DNA from: JACCWP01 sp963785115
GTDB taxonomy: Bacteria; Actinomycetota; Actinomycetes; Propionibacteriales; Nocardioidaceae
Reading direction: 5' to 3'
Assembly (NCBI GenBank): GCA_963785115.1
Contig: CAWATY010000031.1
Coordinates: 544,564-608,563 of the forward strand
Length of the DNA stretch: 64,000 nt
Part shown: positions 43,522 through 53,250 of the stretch, piece by piece
Layout: every line of letters begins with the position of its first letter
Position numbering within the stretch: position 1 is the first letter of the stretch
Notes under the pieces: generated by a model
Databases searched by the model: none
What the model was told of the DNA's origin: nothing
The model's input: only the letters and a program-made list of their open reading frames with translations
Program-made: the position numbers and the translations under genes

Positions 43522-44052
43522 ATGGCGGACCACACGGTGAGTGAGTTCTCGGCCTTCGTGGCCGACAGCTCGCCGCGCATGTTGTGGTCCGCGCGACTGC
43601 TCTGCGGCGGTGATCGATCCGCTGCCGAAGACCTGGTGCAGGACGCACTGGTCGAGACGTACCGGCGTTGGTCCCGTATCGAGAGCCCTGATGCGCGGTA
43701 CGCGTACTCGCGCCGGGTGATGGTGCGGATGGCTACCCGGCGCTGGCGTGCAGCGTCCCGGCTGCTCGAGTCGGTCGTCTCGGCGGTGCCCGAACGTGCC
43801 CATCCGGATCATGCCGCTGGGCGCGACTTGGCCGTCGACGTCTGGCAGGCGCTCGGTGAACTGTCGCCGAGACAGCGGGCGGTGATGGTGCTGCGTTACT
43901 ACGAGGATCTCTCCGAGGCGGAGATCGCCCGCACCATGGGGTGCTCCAGAGGCAGCGTGAAGACGCATGCCACACGCGCCCTCGCCGCGCTGGCCCCGGT
44001 CCTGTCCGCCGACGTGCTGGACCCTGACTCCACTGCATCTGGGAGTGGTTGA
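43522..44052 (+). CDS. SigE-family ECF sigma factor
   Basis: 176 residues from ATG 43522 (GGGGAAGG upstream). Region 2: SAAEDLVQDALVETYRRWSR and YAYSRRVMVRMATRRWR; region 4: LSPRQRAVMVLRYYEDLSEA, EIARTMGCSRGSVKTHATRA. Second SigE-type factor in the window. One base separates its stop from the next gene. Confidence 0.92.
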   Translation: MADHTVSEFSAFVADSSPRMLWSARLLCGGDRSAAEDLVQDALVETYRRWSRIESPDARYAYSRRVMVRMATRRWRAASRLLESVVSAVPERAHPDHAAGRDLAVDVWQALGELSPRQRAVMVLRYYEDLSEAEIARTMGCSRGSVKTHATRALAALAPVLSADVLDPDSTASGSG

Positions 44053-44053
44053 G

Positions 44054-45412
44054 ATGTCCCCGACACCACGCAGCGACCTCGAGCAGCGGCTCCGCACGGC
44101 GATGACTCCGGCCTCGACCGACCTCCCCCCCGATGCCGGGTTCGTGCGCGCCACCGTGGACAGGGCGACCCGTGGGACACCGCCCGCCTCGCGGCATCGG
44201 CTGGCCTACCTCGTTGCTGCACCACTGGTGGCGGCGGCGGTCGCCGGCGGGATCATCGTGGCCGTCCAGATGGGAACGTCCGACGGTCCTGAACCCGCCC
44301 AGTCGCCCACCCACGCCCCGCCAGAGCCCGACCGGGAGCCGGTCGGCGGGGCGGTCCCGCTCCAGGACTGGCTGGAGAATCGGACGCTTGGCCCCGGCTC
44401 CATCGATGCGACGAAGCCCGCTGCTGCCGGCACCGCGATGTATCGAAGCTGCGCCGGCGACGAATGCTCGGTGACCCTGGTGTCGCCTTCGGGAGAACAC
44501 ATCGATCTGGGCGACGTCCACCCCGAGCTGGCTGCCGTCTTGGCCGAGAGCGGGCTGGACGGTGTCAGCCTTTCCCCCACCGGGCACTGGCTGGGTCGAC
44601 CCGACGACGGCGGCTACACCCTTTACTACCTGGACGGGCCGGACATGGTCGAGGAGGTTGCCGCCGACCCGCGCGGCGACCGGTGGGAGCTCGTGGGGTG
44701 GAGTGAGCAGTCCTGGGCTCCGACATTGGCCCTGTACAGCGGAGACGAGATCGTGCGCTTCGCCGGCTGGGAGAGCCTCATCACCGACGAACCCACGTTC
44801 GTCGACGTGCCCCCCGGGGTCACGACCGTGCCGGTCATGGGCGCCCGCCCCGTCATGTCGGCAGTCACCGAGCCCATCGAACCCTTCGATGGCGAGTGGC
44901 CACGGGTGGCGACGACCGCACCTCCCACAAGTCGGTGGCTACTCCTGCGGAACGTCGACCGCGAACATCGTGCTGGCGAGGTGGTCGACACGTCGAACTG
45001 GGAGGACGGCTACAACGGTACGAGCTTCGAGCAGTGCGTCGGGCCGGACGAGACGCTGATCGGACCAGACGGACGGATCCACAGCTGGCAGGTCCGCGGG
45101 TCGCGTCCCGTGCATGCCGACAGGATCACTGTCACGACAGCCGTGTTCAGCAGAGACGCGTCAGTGAGCCAGCCGGTCGCCGTCGTCGTGGGCGGCTGTG
45201 CGGAGGGACGGCGCGTCGATCTGCCCACACCGACCGACAACGGGACGTGGGACTTCCTCGGCATGCTGCCCGACGGACAGATCGCCCTCACCCGCAGCTC
45301 AGAGGGCGCCACAACGTACGTGCTCCTCGACGAGAACGGCACGCTCAGCCCGATGCATGACCTGCCCAACGGAGCCGACGTCATCACGCCCGGTGGGGTC
45401 ACGGGCGAGTGA
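44054..45412 (+). CDS. Membrane-anchored protein paired with the sigma factor
   Basis: 452 residues from ATG 44054. A cytoplasmic head of about 50 residues (SPTPRSDLEQRLRTAMTPAS) leads to one helix (LAYLVAAPLVAAAVAGGIIV) and an exported part of about 370 residues with repeated beta-strand patterns (SLSPTGHWLGRPDDGGYTLY, LLRNVDREHRAGEVVDTSN) that could form a beta-propeller. No catalytic motif is seen. Layout parallels the DUF4232-like gene at 36948, which suggests a sigma-factor regulator. Confidence 0.72.
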   Translation: MSPTPRSDLEQRLRTAMTPASTDLPPDAGFVRATVDRATRGTPPASRHRLAYLVAAPLVAAAVAGGIIVAVQMGTSDGPEPAQSPTHAPPEPDREPVGGAVPLQDWLENRTLGPGSIDATKPAAAGTAMYRSCAGDECSVTLVSPSGEHIDLGDVHPELAAVLAESGLDGVSLSPTGHWLGRPDDGGYTLYYLDGPDMVEEVAADPRGDRWELVGWSEQSWAPTLALYSGDEIVRFAGWESLITDEPTFVDVPPGVTTVPVMGARPVMSAVTEPIEPFDGEWPRVATTAPPTSRWLLLRNVDREHRAGEVVDTSNWEDGYNGTSFEQCVGPDETLIGPDGRIHSWQVRGSRPVHADRITVTTAVFSRDASVSQPVAVVVGGCAEGRRVDLPTPTDNGTWDFLGMLPDGQIALTRSSEGATTYVLLDENGTLSPMHDLPNGADVITPGGVTGE

Positions 45413-45438
45413 CAAACACTCGTCTCGCCCTGCTCAAG

Positions 45439-46107
45439 TCACCCCGCGATGGCCGTGCGGCGGGTGGCGCGCACGACGACGTCCTGAAGAACTACCTCTC
45501 GGCCACCCTCACCGGTGAGCGTGCGGTGCGGCTCTTCGGCGGTGATGATCTCCCACTCGGTGCCGTCCAGGCGCGCCGTGACGGCCGCAGCGGTGGCCGA
45601 CGCCTCGGCGGGAGGCTGTTGGCTGTGACCGTGGTTGTCGCCCGGCCCGCTGTGGGTGTGCAGGTGGCCGACGATCAGCAACGTGCCGCCGGGGGCCACC
45701 CATGCGGCCGTGCGCTCGTAGAACTCGAGCTGCGGAATCGCCGGATGGGCGTAGTGAGTCGTGACCAGGTCGAACGTCTTTCCCGGGTCCCAGACGGTCA
45801 GGTCTGCCTCGACCCACTGGACCCGCTCGGCGACTCCGCTCGTCGCCGCGCGGTCGGCAGCGCGAGCCAGCGCCTCGGTCGAGATGTCGGCTGCGGTGAC
45901 CTGCCAGCCGTGCGAAGCGAGCCAGATCGCCTCGGCACCCGCGCCGCATCCCGCATCCAGTGCCGTGCCCGGCACCAGGTCGCTGATCTCACGATCCAGG
46001 TACGCGTTCTGCGGGTTCGTACCCATGGAGCCTGGAGCGCCAGACCGGCTTTGCCAGTGCTGCTCCCAGTACTCCTTGTCGAACCCGTGGTCGGACCCGT
46101 GCGTCAT
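45439..46107 (-). CDS. Class I SAM-dependent methyltransferase (tellurite-resistance/thiopurine-like)
   Basis: 222 residues from ATG 46107 (AGGGGGG upstream). N-terminal FDKEYWEQHWQ then SAM motif LDAGCGAGAEAIWLASHGWQ, ADISTEALARAADRAA and VAPGGTLLIVGHLHTHSGPG. FDxxYWE followed by PGTALDAGCGxGxE is typical of methyltransferases that act on small or metalloid compounds. Lies just downstream of the LuxR gene on the same strand. Confidence 0.86.
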   Translation of the reverse strand: MTHGSDHGFDKEYWEQHWQSRSGAPGSMGTNPQNAYLDREISDLVPGTALDAGCGAGAEAIWLASHGWQVTAADISTEALARAADRAATSGVAERVQWVEADLTVWDPGKTFDLVTTHYAHPAIPQLEFYERTAAWVAPGGTLLIVGHLHTHSGPGDNHGHSQQPPAEASATAAAVTARLDGTEWEIITAEEPHRTLTGEGGREVVLQDVVVRATRRTAIAG

Positions 46108-46129
46108 CGGTTGGCCCCCCTGCAACGGG

Positions 46130-48766
46130 TCAATGGTTGTCGATGATCTCAAGCACCCGGGCCCGGCGCACCGCCTGATGCCGGCGAGACACCGACAGCT
46201 TGCGGAGGATGCTGCGCACATGCGTACGGACGGTGTTCACCGACACGAACATCGCGGCCGCGATCTCGTCGGTGGTAAGCAGCTGCGAGAGGTGGTTGAG
46301 AACCTCCAGCTCCTTGGCCGTCAACGTCTCGATCACCGGCGCCGCGTCGTCGGCCTGCGCGGCCTGGCGCGAGCCCTGCCGAGGGATCGGGGCCGTGGGG
46401 CGGCGGCGAGGGATGAGATCCCTGACGGCTGGAGCCGCCTCATGGAACGGCAACCGCAGCTTCTCCGGCGCGGCCAGCCGAGTGGCGCGCTGGACGGATG
46501 CCCGGGCCTGTTCCTGCTGGCCGCGCTGCAGCTCGCCCTCCGCGACCAGCAGTCCCGCAGTCACCCGCGCGACCAGGGGCTCGTCCGGCCTGGTGGCGAT
46601 CGGACCCACGGGGTCGGTCGCGCCCCCCGCGATCCGTGCGCACAACCGCAGCCGTGCGGCGCTCAGCAACGCGCCCGTGTCATCGCGACCGGACAGGGCC
46701 ATGGCGAGGTCGTGCGCCACAGCTGCGTCACCGGTGGAAACGGCACAGGCGATCTGTTCCTCGACGGCGAGGTCGGCGACCCACGGCGCGGAGGCCGAGG
46801 CCTGCTCCCGCACGTCCTGGAGCACATGCGTCGCACGGGCCAGATCACCGTCCATCCGGGCAAGCTTGGCCGAGGCCAGCTCGAGGAACTGGGTGGGCAG
46901 CACGGCATAGGACGCCTCGGCGCTGCGGGCTGTGTCGATCCGCTCGCGGGCCGTACCGGCGTCCCCCTGCTGTAGGGCGATCCAGGACTGCGCCACCAGG
47001 CTCGCATCGTGCAGTCCGAACCCGTTGACGCCCTGGTCGTGCCCGACCTCGCGCGCGCGCACCGCTCGGTCGGCGCCGCGGCGTAGCGCACCTTCGAGGG
47101 CGTCCAGCAGGGCCAGGTGAGACAGGCTGTAGACGAGGGCCGGCCCGCATCCGGGTGCCGTTGCCAGCTCCGCGGCCCTGGTGAACGCCACGCGCCCTGC
47201 CCGCACCTGGCCCGAACGCAGCAGAGCCGTTGCCCGGGCGGCAACCACCATGGCGACGAGCTCGGGATGGGCCGCCAGCCGCTCCAGCGACTGTCCTTGG
47301 AGCTCATGCTCTGCCGCGACGCAGATCTCGAGCGCCTGGGCCGCGTCCGGAGCCTGCAGCGACATCAGCGCGTCGATCAGCGCGTTGGCGACCCGCTGGG
47401 TGCGCCCGGGAGACCCGTCCCGCGCGTGCTCGAGCTCGTGTCGAGCCACTGATGTGTCGCCGTCGGACAACGCGAGAGCGGCACGGACGATCGCTGCGGC
47501 CGGGCCCTGGGCGCTGTCCGGCATCGAGCGCAGTGCGTTGCACAGACTGTCCGACGCGCAGCTCTGGAGGAGTGATCCCACGGCGAGGTCGTCGACGACG
47601 TACTCCGCCGCCTCGGTCCACTGGTAGCCCGCTGCCGCGTGCCGCACCGCCGTGCCCAGCATGTCGCGCTCAGCGTGCCAGTGGCCGGCCCGGCGGTGCA
47701 GGGCGATCGATCGGGCGGGCGCGAGGTGGTTCAGCTCGGCGCGCAAGAGCTCCCGGAACAACGGGTGGTAGCGGTACCACCCGGGCTGATCGGAGACGGT
47801 TTCCACGAACGCGTTGGCGTGAGCGAGCTGGGCCAACCCTCGTGGTGCCGTCGGTCCGGCGAGCTCCTCGATGAGTCCAGGGCGAAGGACATCGACCACG
47901 CAGGTGGCGAGGAGCAGCTCGCGTTCGGCGTCGGACCGCGTGTCCAGCACCTCGGCGACCAAGTACTCGGCGATGTTGCCCGTGTCACCGGCGAGCTGGA
48001 GCACAGCAGCATCCGGATCCGACTGTCGCAGCAGAGACGACGTGGCGAAGCGCACCCCGGCCACCCATCCCTGGGTACGCGCGACCAGAGCCTCGACGGA
48101 CTGCTCGGTCAGGGTGAGATCGCCGGACCCGACCAGCTCGTGTACCTCGTCTTGCGTGAACGCGAGGTCGGCCGTCCGAACCTCCGTCACCAGGTCGTTC
48201 AGCCGGTAACGGGGCAGCGGCAGCACCGGATCCGACCGAGTGACGATGACGATCACCAGCCGGTGGCCGCTGTGCCGCAGCAGGAAGTCGACACCGCGGG
48301 TGACGGCCGGAGTGGTGAACTCCCAGCCGTCCAGCACGAGGACCAAGGTGTCCACCCGGGCAGACAAGGTCGACGCGATCTCGGCCAGCTGGGCGGGTGG
48401 CACGCCGGCCGCTCCGGGAACCTGCGGCGTGGCAGCAGCGGGCACCCCGTGCGCGTGCAGCTGGGCGAGCACGCTGGCCCAGAATGCCGCCGCATTCACG
48501 TCGCCCGGCTCGAAGGTGATCCACGCCGTCTGCTCGGGGTCACGGCGAGCGGCCCAGTCCGCGACCAGTGAGGTCTTGCCGGTGCCCGCTCCGGCGCTCA
48601 CCAGCAGCAGCGGTTGCGTGGCACCGCGCTCCATCGTGGTCACCAGGCGCGGTCGCTCGACGTAGCCGTTCGGCAGGGCCGGGATGCCGAATCGGAACGC
48701 CACCAGCGGGTCACGCACGTAGTCGTGCGCGCCCTCACCCCCCTGCGCCTGGTGGACCTCAGACAT
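46130..48766 (-). CDS. MalT-like LuxR-family ATP-dependent regulator
   Basis: 878 residues. N-terminal NTPase with Walker A SAGAGTGKTS (K64), an intermediate helical region with TPR-like repeats, and a C-terminal LuxR HTH (LTAKELEVLNHLSQLLTTDE, IAAAMFVSVNTVRTHVRSIL, RKLSVSRRHQAV). The start at 48766 is the first codon before homologous sequence and follows AAGG. Large LuxR regulators of this LAL type activate target operons upon binding a ligand and ATP. Target unknown; the following methyltransferase is on the same strand. Confidence 0.9.
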   Translation of the reverse strand: MSEVHQAQGGEGAHDYVRDPLVAFRFGIPALPNGYVERPRLVTTMERGATQPLLLVSAGAGTGKTSLVADWAARRDPEQTAWITFEPGDVNAAAFWASVLAQLHAHGVPAAATPQVPGAAGVPPAQLAEIASTLSARVDTLVLVLDGWEFTTPAVTRGVDFLLRHSGHRLVIVIVTRSDPVLPLPRYRLNDLVTEVRTADLAFTQDEVHELVGSGDLTLTEQSVEALVARTQGWVAGVRFATSSLLRQSDPDAAVLQLAGDTGNIAEYLVAEVLDTRSDAERELLLATCVVDVLRPGLIEELAGPTAPRGLAQLAHANAFVETVSDQPGWYRYHPLFRELLRAELNHLAPARSIALHRRAGHWHAERDMLGTAVRHAAAGYQWTEAAEYVVDDLAVGSLLQSCASDSLCNALRSMPDSAQGPAAAIVRAALALSDGDTSVARHELEHARDGSPGRTQRVANALIDALMSLQAPDAAQALEICVAAEHELQGQSLERLAAHPELVAMVVAARATALLRSGQVRAGRVAFTRAAELATAPGCGPALVYSLSHLALLDALEGALRRGADRAVRAREVGHDQGVNGFGLHDASLVAQSWIALQQGDAGTARERIDTARSAEASYAVLPTQFLELASAKLARMDGDLARATHVLQDVREQASASAPWVADLAVEEQIACAVSTGDAAVAHDLAMALSGRDDTGALLSAARLRLCARIAGGATDPVGPIATRPDEPLVARVTAGLLVAEGELQRGQQEQARASVQRATRLAAPEKLRLPFHEAAPAVRDLIPRRRPTAPIPRQGSRQAAQADDAAPVIETLTAKELEVLNHLSQLLTTDEIAAAMFVSVNTVRTHVRSILRKLSVSRRHQAVRRARVLEIIDNH

Positions 48767-48923
48767 CTCGTTGCCTTCGGTTCGGTGGGCACAGATCCCC
48801 ACGACATACTGCAGATCGGATCGAAGTCGACGTCCTCCATCGGCGCCGCTTCCACCGCGGGGACTGGGCGGCGTTGATTGTCTACACCCGGCACGACCGA
48901 ACGACAAGCGCCCCGGTCGTCAT

Positions 48924-50414
48924 CTACTGCAGGGCGGCGGTCAGACGCATCACGTTGTCGACAAACCGGGCAGATCGCGAACGGCCGCGCCACTCGTCAG
49001 CAGTCAGCAACCGGCTTCGCGACCGGTAGGTGTCCTCGGTGGCCTTCATCCTGGCGACGAGGTCGCCACCCACCAGCATCATCACCACCTCGTAGTTCAG
49101 CGCGAACGAGCGCATGTCCATGTTGCTCGAACCGATCACGGCGACTTCGTCGTCGACGCTGAAGTGCTTGGAGTGCAGGATCCACGGCCCCGGATACAAG
49201 TAGATCCGGACGCCGGCGGCGAGCAGCTCCTCGTAGTAGGAGCACTGCGCGTGGCCCACCATGAACTGATCGGCCTCGGCGCTCACGAACAGTTCCACGT
49301 CGACCCCGCGCTGGGCGGCGGTCGTGATCGCGTACAGGAGCGACTCGTCCGGGACGAAGTACGGGCTGGTGATCGAGAGCCGGGTGTGCGCCGAGTAGAT
49401 CAGCGTGGTGAACAGTCGAAGGTTGTTCTCCGTGGCGAACCCAGGCCCGCTCGGCAGCACCTGACACTCCACCTGAGCAGTCGTCGTGTCGAGGTGCGGA
49501 TCGGCTGGCGGCTGCAGCTCCTCGGTCAGGAGCTCGTCGGTCTCGCTGTACCAGTCGGTGGCGAAAACCAGGTTCAGCTGTGCGACCACCGGACCCCGGA
49601 CCCGCAGGTTGAGCTCGACGTACTCCCGTCCCTCTTTCTGGTTCTTGGCCTTGCCGTACGTCGTCTCGATGAGGTTCTGCGACCCCAGGAAGGCGGTCGT
49701 GTTGTCCACCACCAGGATCTTTCGGTGGTTTCGCAGATCGGGTCGTCGCACCTTTCCCCGTAGCGGAGCGATCACCAGCATGGGTCTCCAGGCGATCCCG
49801 GCGTCGTCGAGCCGGCTGAGCATCTGGTGGTACCCAGCGGTGCTCCGAGATCCCAGATGATCGAAGAGGACCCTGATGGTGACCCCGCGCTCGCTGGCAC
49901 GCACGAGTGCGTCGAAGAAGTCACTGGTCGTCGAGTCCCACGTGCTGATGTAGAACTCCACGTGCACGAAGTGTCGGGCGTCGTCAACGGCGGCAGTCAT
50001 GCCCGCGAAGTAGTCGTCGTAGTCAGGGTGCAGCTCGATGGTGTTGCCCGCGACCACGGGCAAGGTGCCGAGGTTGCGATTGAGGATCGCCGCCGAGACG
50101 TGTGCGGGTGACCATCCGGACGTCGCGGCACCCGACGGTATGGCCGCCGTGCGTCGGCGGACCAGGTCGTTAACGTGCCGTTGCTTGTCATGGCGTCGCT
50201 TCTCCACCTGGGTGCTCCCCAGGACCAAGAACGCGATGAGGCCGAAGAGCGGCACGGCGAGGATCAGGATCAGCCAGGCCATGCCCGTCGAGGGCTTACG
50301 GTTCCCGGGGATGACTCCCAAGGCGGCGATGCAGATCGCGATGTGCGCGACAACGACAATCGCACTGACGAGAGCGGCCCACGACGAAGCCGACCCCTCC
50401 ATGGCAGCAGGCAT
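48924..50414 (-). CDS. cls: Cardiolipin synthase (phospholipase D family)
   Basis: 496 residues from the ATG at 50414 (50402 possible). Two N-terminal helices (PLDc_N domain, AALVSAIVVVAHIAICIAAL and GMAWLILILAVPLFGLIAFL). Two HKD motifs: H230-x-K232...D237 in HRKILVVDNTTAFLGSQN and H414-x-K416...D421 in HSKHFSVDDEVAVIGSSN. Joins two phosphatidylglycerols into cardiolipin, or makes a related lipid. The short PLDc_N protein at 12287 shares only the N-terminal domain. Confidence 0.92.
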   Translation of the reverse strand: MPAAMEGSASSWAALVSAIVVVAHIAICIAALGVIPGNRKPSTGMAWLILILAVPLFGLIAFLVLGSTQVEKRRHDKQRHVNDLVRRRTAAIPSGAATSGWSPAHVSAAILNRNLGTLPVVAGNTIELHPDYDDYFAGMTAAVDDARHFVHVEFYISTWDSTTSDFFDALVRASERGVTIRVLFDHLGSRSTAGYHQMLSRLDDAGIAWRPMLVIAPLRGKVRRPDLRNHRKILVVDNTTAFLGSQNLIETTYGKAKNQKEGREYVELNLRVRGPVVAQLNLVFATDWYSETDELLTEELQPPADPHLDTTTAQVECQVLPSGPGFATENNLRLFTTLIYSAHTRLSITSPYFVPDESLLYAITTAAQRGVDVELFVSAEADQFMVGHAQCSYYEELLAAGVRIYLYPGPWILHSKHFSVDDEVAVIGSSNMDMRSFALNYEVVMMLVGGDLVARMKATEDTYRSRSRLLTADEWRGRSRSARFVDNVMRLTAALQ

Positions 50415-50538
50415 TGGCCCGAGGCTAGGTCGCAGCGCTGTCGGGTGGCCTCCCCCGCAGCGGGTGAGAGCCAGCTTGGGGTGTTGACCGGTGTCTGGTC
50501 GCAGGCCAGCCTGAGCAGCACGCCGCGTTCGAGGAGGT

Positions 50539-51978
50539 GTGACGACCACGAACCCACCACAGGAGAGTGGACGAGGGCCTACCGCGTGGTCGCTCGACGG
50601 GCGGTCCTTTCGATTCGAGTGCCCTTTGTCGGAGGCTGTACCGGTCGGCTCGATGGTCCTGTTGTCCACGGAAGCGGCCGACTACGTGGCCCAGGTGGTC
50701 GAGCTGGCGGAGTCCCCGTCTCGAGCCGGCGACGGGGGACGTCTCGCGCTCGGTGGCGGGACGTTGCTCGGAGTCCTCGACGAGGCTGGAGTCACCGCGG
50801 TGACTGGTGGTGAGGCGTTCGAAAGGGCGACGATCGGTGCGGTTTCGAGTGCCGCCCTTCAGGCGTGGCACGCCGGTCAGGTCGGCACCGTGTCAGCCCT
50901 GGACCTCGGCAGTCTGCAAGCCCCGGCCAGTGCCCCTGCTCGGCTGGTGGCGGGCGGCTTCAACCGGCACACCTTCCTGTGCGGGCAGTCGGGATCGGGC
51001 AAGACCTACACACTCGGCCTCATCCTCGAGCAGCTGCTGCTCCACACCACGCTGCGCATCGTGGTGCTCGACCCGAACTCCGACTACGTCGGGCTGAACC
51101 AGCTGTCGGCCGACCCGGGCACGGAGATCGGGCCCGTTCACGTCTTGCGACGTGAGGGGCCGGACCGCCTGCAGATCCGTTTCGGTCGGCTTCCGATCCG
51201 CCAGCAGGCCATGGTGCTTGCGCTCGACCCCGTACGCGACCTGGAGGAGTACGACGAGTTGCGCAGGCTCACCGCTGACGTGGGCACGACGGAGTACTCG
51301 TTGCTCGATCTCCGCCGGGCACTGGAGAGCACCCAAGGACAGCGGTCGGAGGCGCAACGCCGCTTGCTGTTGCGCATCGACAACCTCGGCGTCGCGACCT
51401 GGAGCATCTGGGCCGAGAAGGGTGAACCGACACTGCTCGATCAGCTCGGGAGTGACTGGCGCGCCGCCATCCTCGACCTCGGCCAGCTGGACTCCTCCCA
51501 GGAGAGGTCCACCGTCGCCGCCGCGGTCATGGCCGCGCTGTGGCAACAGCGGGCCCATCGCCAACCCGTGCTGGTGGTGGTGGACGAAGCGCACAACGTC
51601 TGTCCTCGCGACTCCGTCGACCCCTATGAGGCCCTGGCTGTGGAGCACACGACCGACATCGCAGCCGAGGGACGCAAGTACGGGATATACCTGCTGCTCG
51701 CGACCCAGCGTCCGCACAAGCTGCCGATCAACGTGCTGTCACAGTGCGAGAACCTCGTGCTGATGCGGACCAACTCGATCGGCGACGTCTCCTACCTCGC
51801 TGACGTGTTCGCCCACGTCCCACGCGGTCTGATCGCCCGTGCGCCTGAGTTCGAACAGGGCGAGGGACTGGTGGCAGGACGCATCTCGCCGACCGCACAG
51901 CTGTTCCGCAGTGGGCGCCGCCGCTCACCCGAGGGCGGGGCGGACGTGCCCACGACCTGGGCGCACCGCCGGATCTAA
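50539..51978 (+). CDS. HerA-like (DUF87) ATPase
   Basis: 479 residues. N-terminal beta-barrel-like region of about 130 residues, then Walker A GQSGSGKTYTLG (K155) and Walker B VLVVVDEAHN (D349-E350), and sensor-like LLATQRPHKLPINVLSQCEN. The order matches HerA/FtsK-superfamily DNA-translocating ATPases. No nurA or nuclease is adjacent, so it is neither a clear repair pair nor a known HerA defence module. The start is a GTG two bases after GAGGAG, so the spacing is tight and a different start is possible. Confidence 0.85.
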   Translation: MTTTNPPQESGRGPTAWSLDGRSFRFECPLSEAVPVGSMVLLSTEAADYVAQVVELAESPSRAGDGGRLALGGGTLLGVLDEAGVTAVTGGEAFERATIGAVSSAALQAWHAGQVGTVSALDLGSLQAPASAPARLVAGGFNRHTFLCGQSGSGKTYTLGLILEQLLLHTTLRIVVLDPNSDYVGLNQLSADPGTEIGPVHVLRREGPDRLQIRFGRLPIRQQAMVLALDPVRDLEEYDELRRLTADVGTTEYSLLDLRRALESTQGQRSEAQRRLLLRIDNLGVATWSIWAEKGEPTLLDQLGSDWRAAILDLGQLDSSQERSTVAAAVMAALWQQRAHRQPVLVVVDEAHNVCPRDSVDPYEALAVEHTTDIAAEGRKYGIYLLLATQRPHKLPINVLSQCENLVLMRTNSIGDVSYLADVFAHVPRGLIARAPEFEQGEGLVAGRISPTAQLFRSGRRRSPEGGADVPTTWAHRRI

Positions 51979-52898
51979 TTGCGCAACACGCAGCGAAAGC
52001 CGACGTGCGAGGTGGAGCTGCGCACACTGTGGCCCTGCCGCGCCGCCGGCCGGTACCGCAGGCAGTAGCTCGGTGCACACAGGTGCGACCCGCCCTTGGT
52101 GACGTAGCGATCGGACTCCACCAGGCGGGTGTGCTGGGGCTGCGGAGCGCAGCACGACGGGGCTGCCTGCTGCGGAGCGGGCTCTTCGCTGACGCTGTCG
52201 ACGCTGTCGTCCGACCAGGCCGTGTCGGTCCACTCCCAGACGTTGCCGGTCACGTCGTGCAGTCCGTAGCCGTTCGGCGGGTACCGACCAACCGGCGTCG
52301 TGCCCGCGACGCCGTCGGCATTGAGGTTCTCCCACGGGAACTGCCCGTGCCAGGTGTTGGCCATGACCCGCCCGCGCGGCATGAACTCCTCGCCCCACGC
52401 ATACGTCGCCTGCTCGAGCCCGCCCCTCGCAGCGAACTCCCACTCCGTCTCGCTGGGCAGCTCCTTGCCCGCCCACTCGGCGTAGGCCCGGGCGTCCTCG
52501 AGCCCCACATGCACGACCGGATGCCGATCGCGGCCGTGCAGCGTGCTGTTCGGCCCGAGCGGGTGCCGCCAGTCCGCCCCAGGCACCCAGTCCCACCAGC
52601 GAGTCCAGTCGTCCAGGGGTACCGGCCCCGACGTCGGGGCGAACACCAGCGACCCGGGCTCTGGTGGCTGCACGAGGTCGTCGTCGAACTCGGCTTGGTC
52701 CGGCGCCTGCTCGGCACTGGTCACCCAGCCGGTGGCCTTGACGAAGCGGCGGAACTCGGCGTTGGTGACGGGGTGGATGTCTACCCACATCGGGCCGGCC
52801 TGCGCGGTACGGACCGGGCCCTCTTCCGGGTAGAACCGGTCGTCGCCCTGGAGGAACGTGCCCGCGGGCAGCCGCACCATGTCCTTGGTCGTCGCCAC
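51975..52898 (-). CDS. Formylglycine-generating enzyme (SUMF1 family)
   Basis: 307 residues from GTG 52898 (GGGGAGGG upstream). Oxidises a Cys in sulfatases to formylglycine using O2 and a copper cofactor. The two active-site cysteines are present in the expected context: C274 and C279 in GGSHLCAPSYCLRYRPAARQ, with SHVGFRCVL after. C249-C250 (SCCAP) is the extra pair that I recall from the Streptomyces enzyme. METHOD of call is motif-based; no sulfatase is in this window. GLHDVTGNVWEW is the FGE/sulfatase-modifying signature. Confidence 0.93.
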   Translation of the reverse strand: MATTKDMVRLPAGTFLQGDDRFYPEEGPVRTAQAGPMWVDIHPVTNAEFRRFVKATGWVTSAEQAPDQAEFDDDLVQPPEPGSLVFAPTSGPVPLDDWTRWWDWVPGADWRHPLGPNSTLHGRDRHPVVHVGLEDARAYAEWAGKELPSETEWEFAARGGLEQATYAWGEEFMPRGRVMANTWHGQFPWENLNADGVAGTTPVGRYPPNGYGLHDVTGNVWEWTDTAWSDDSVDSVSEEPAPQQAAPSCCAPQPQHTRLVESDRYVTKGGSHLCAPSYCLRYRPAARQGHSVRSSTSHVGFRCVLRN

Positions 52899-53016
52899 GT
52901 GCCCTCCCCGATCCCACTCTCCTCGGGGGAACGGTAATCGTCCGGCGCGGGCGAGGACAGGCGGTCCTGCCGGGGCGACCATCGAGAGGACAGTCACGAT
53001 CGCCGGGAGGTACCCC

Positions 53017-53250
53017 GTGGCGGCACCCATCTACGAGATCCGCGTCGCGGGTCTCGTACCGCCAGAGGATCTGAGCGATCTGGACGACGTGCTAGTGGCA
53101 CAGCAGGAGTTGCGGACCGTGCTCACCGGAACCTTCGAGGACCAAGCGGCGCTGCACGGCTTCCTGGACCGGATCCGTGCCCTCGGACTCGACCTTCTCG
53201 AGGTCCGAACGCTGCCCGTGCCCGACGATGTGGCGCCGGGCTCGACATGA
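53017..53250 (+). CDS. Small protein of unknown function with an ACT-like pattern
   Basis: 77 residues from GTG 53017, six bases after GGGAGG. IYEIRVAGLVPPEDLSDLDD and LTGTFEDQAALHGFLDRIRA followed by LGLDLLEVRTL alternate strand, helix and strand. It overlaps the next gene as ATGA. I do not recognise a family with a known function; the second half resembles short actinobacterial proteins annotated as hypothetical. Confidence 0.7.
   Translation: MAAPIYEIRVAGLVPPEDLSDLDDVLVAQQELRTVLTGTFEDQAALHGFLDRIRALGLDLLEVRTLPVPDDVAPGST

Noticed and set aside
50539..51978. A known HerA-based defence system
   Set aside because: No SIR2, nuclease or DUF4297 partner is next to it.
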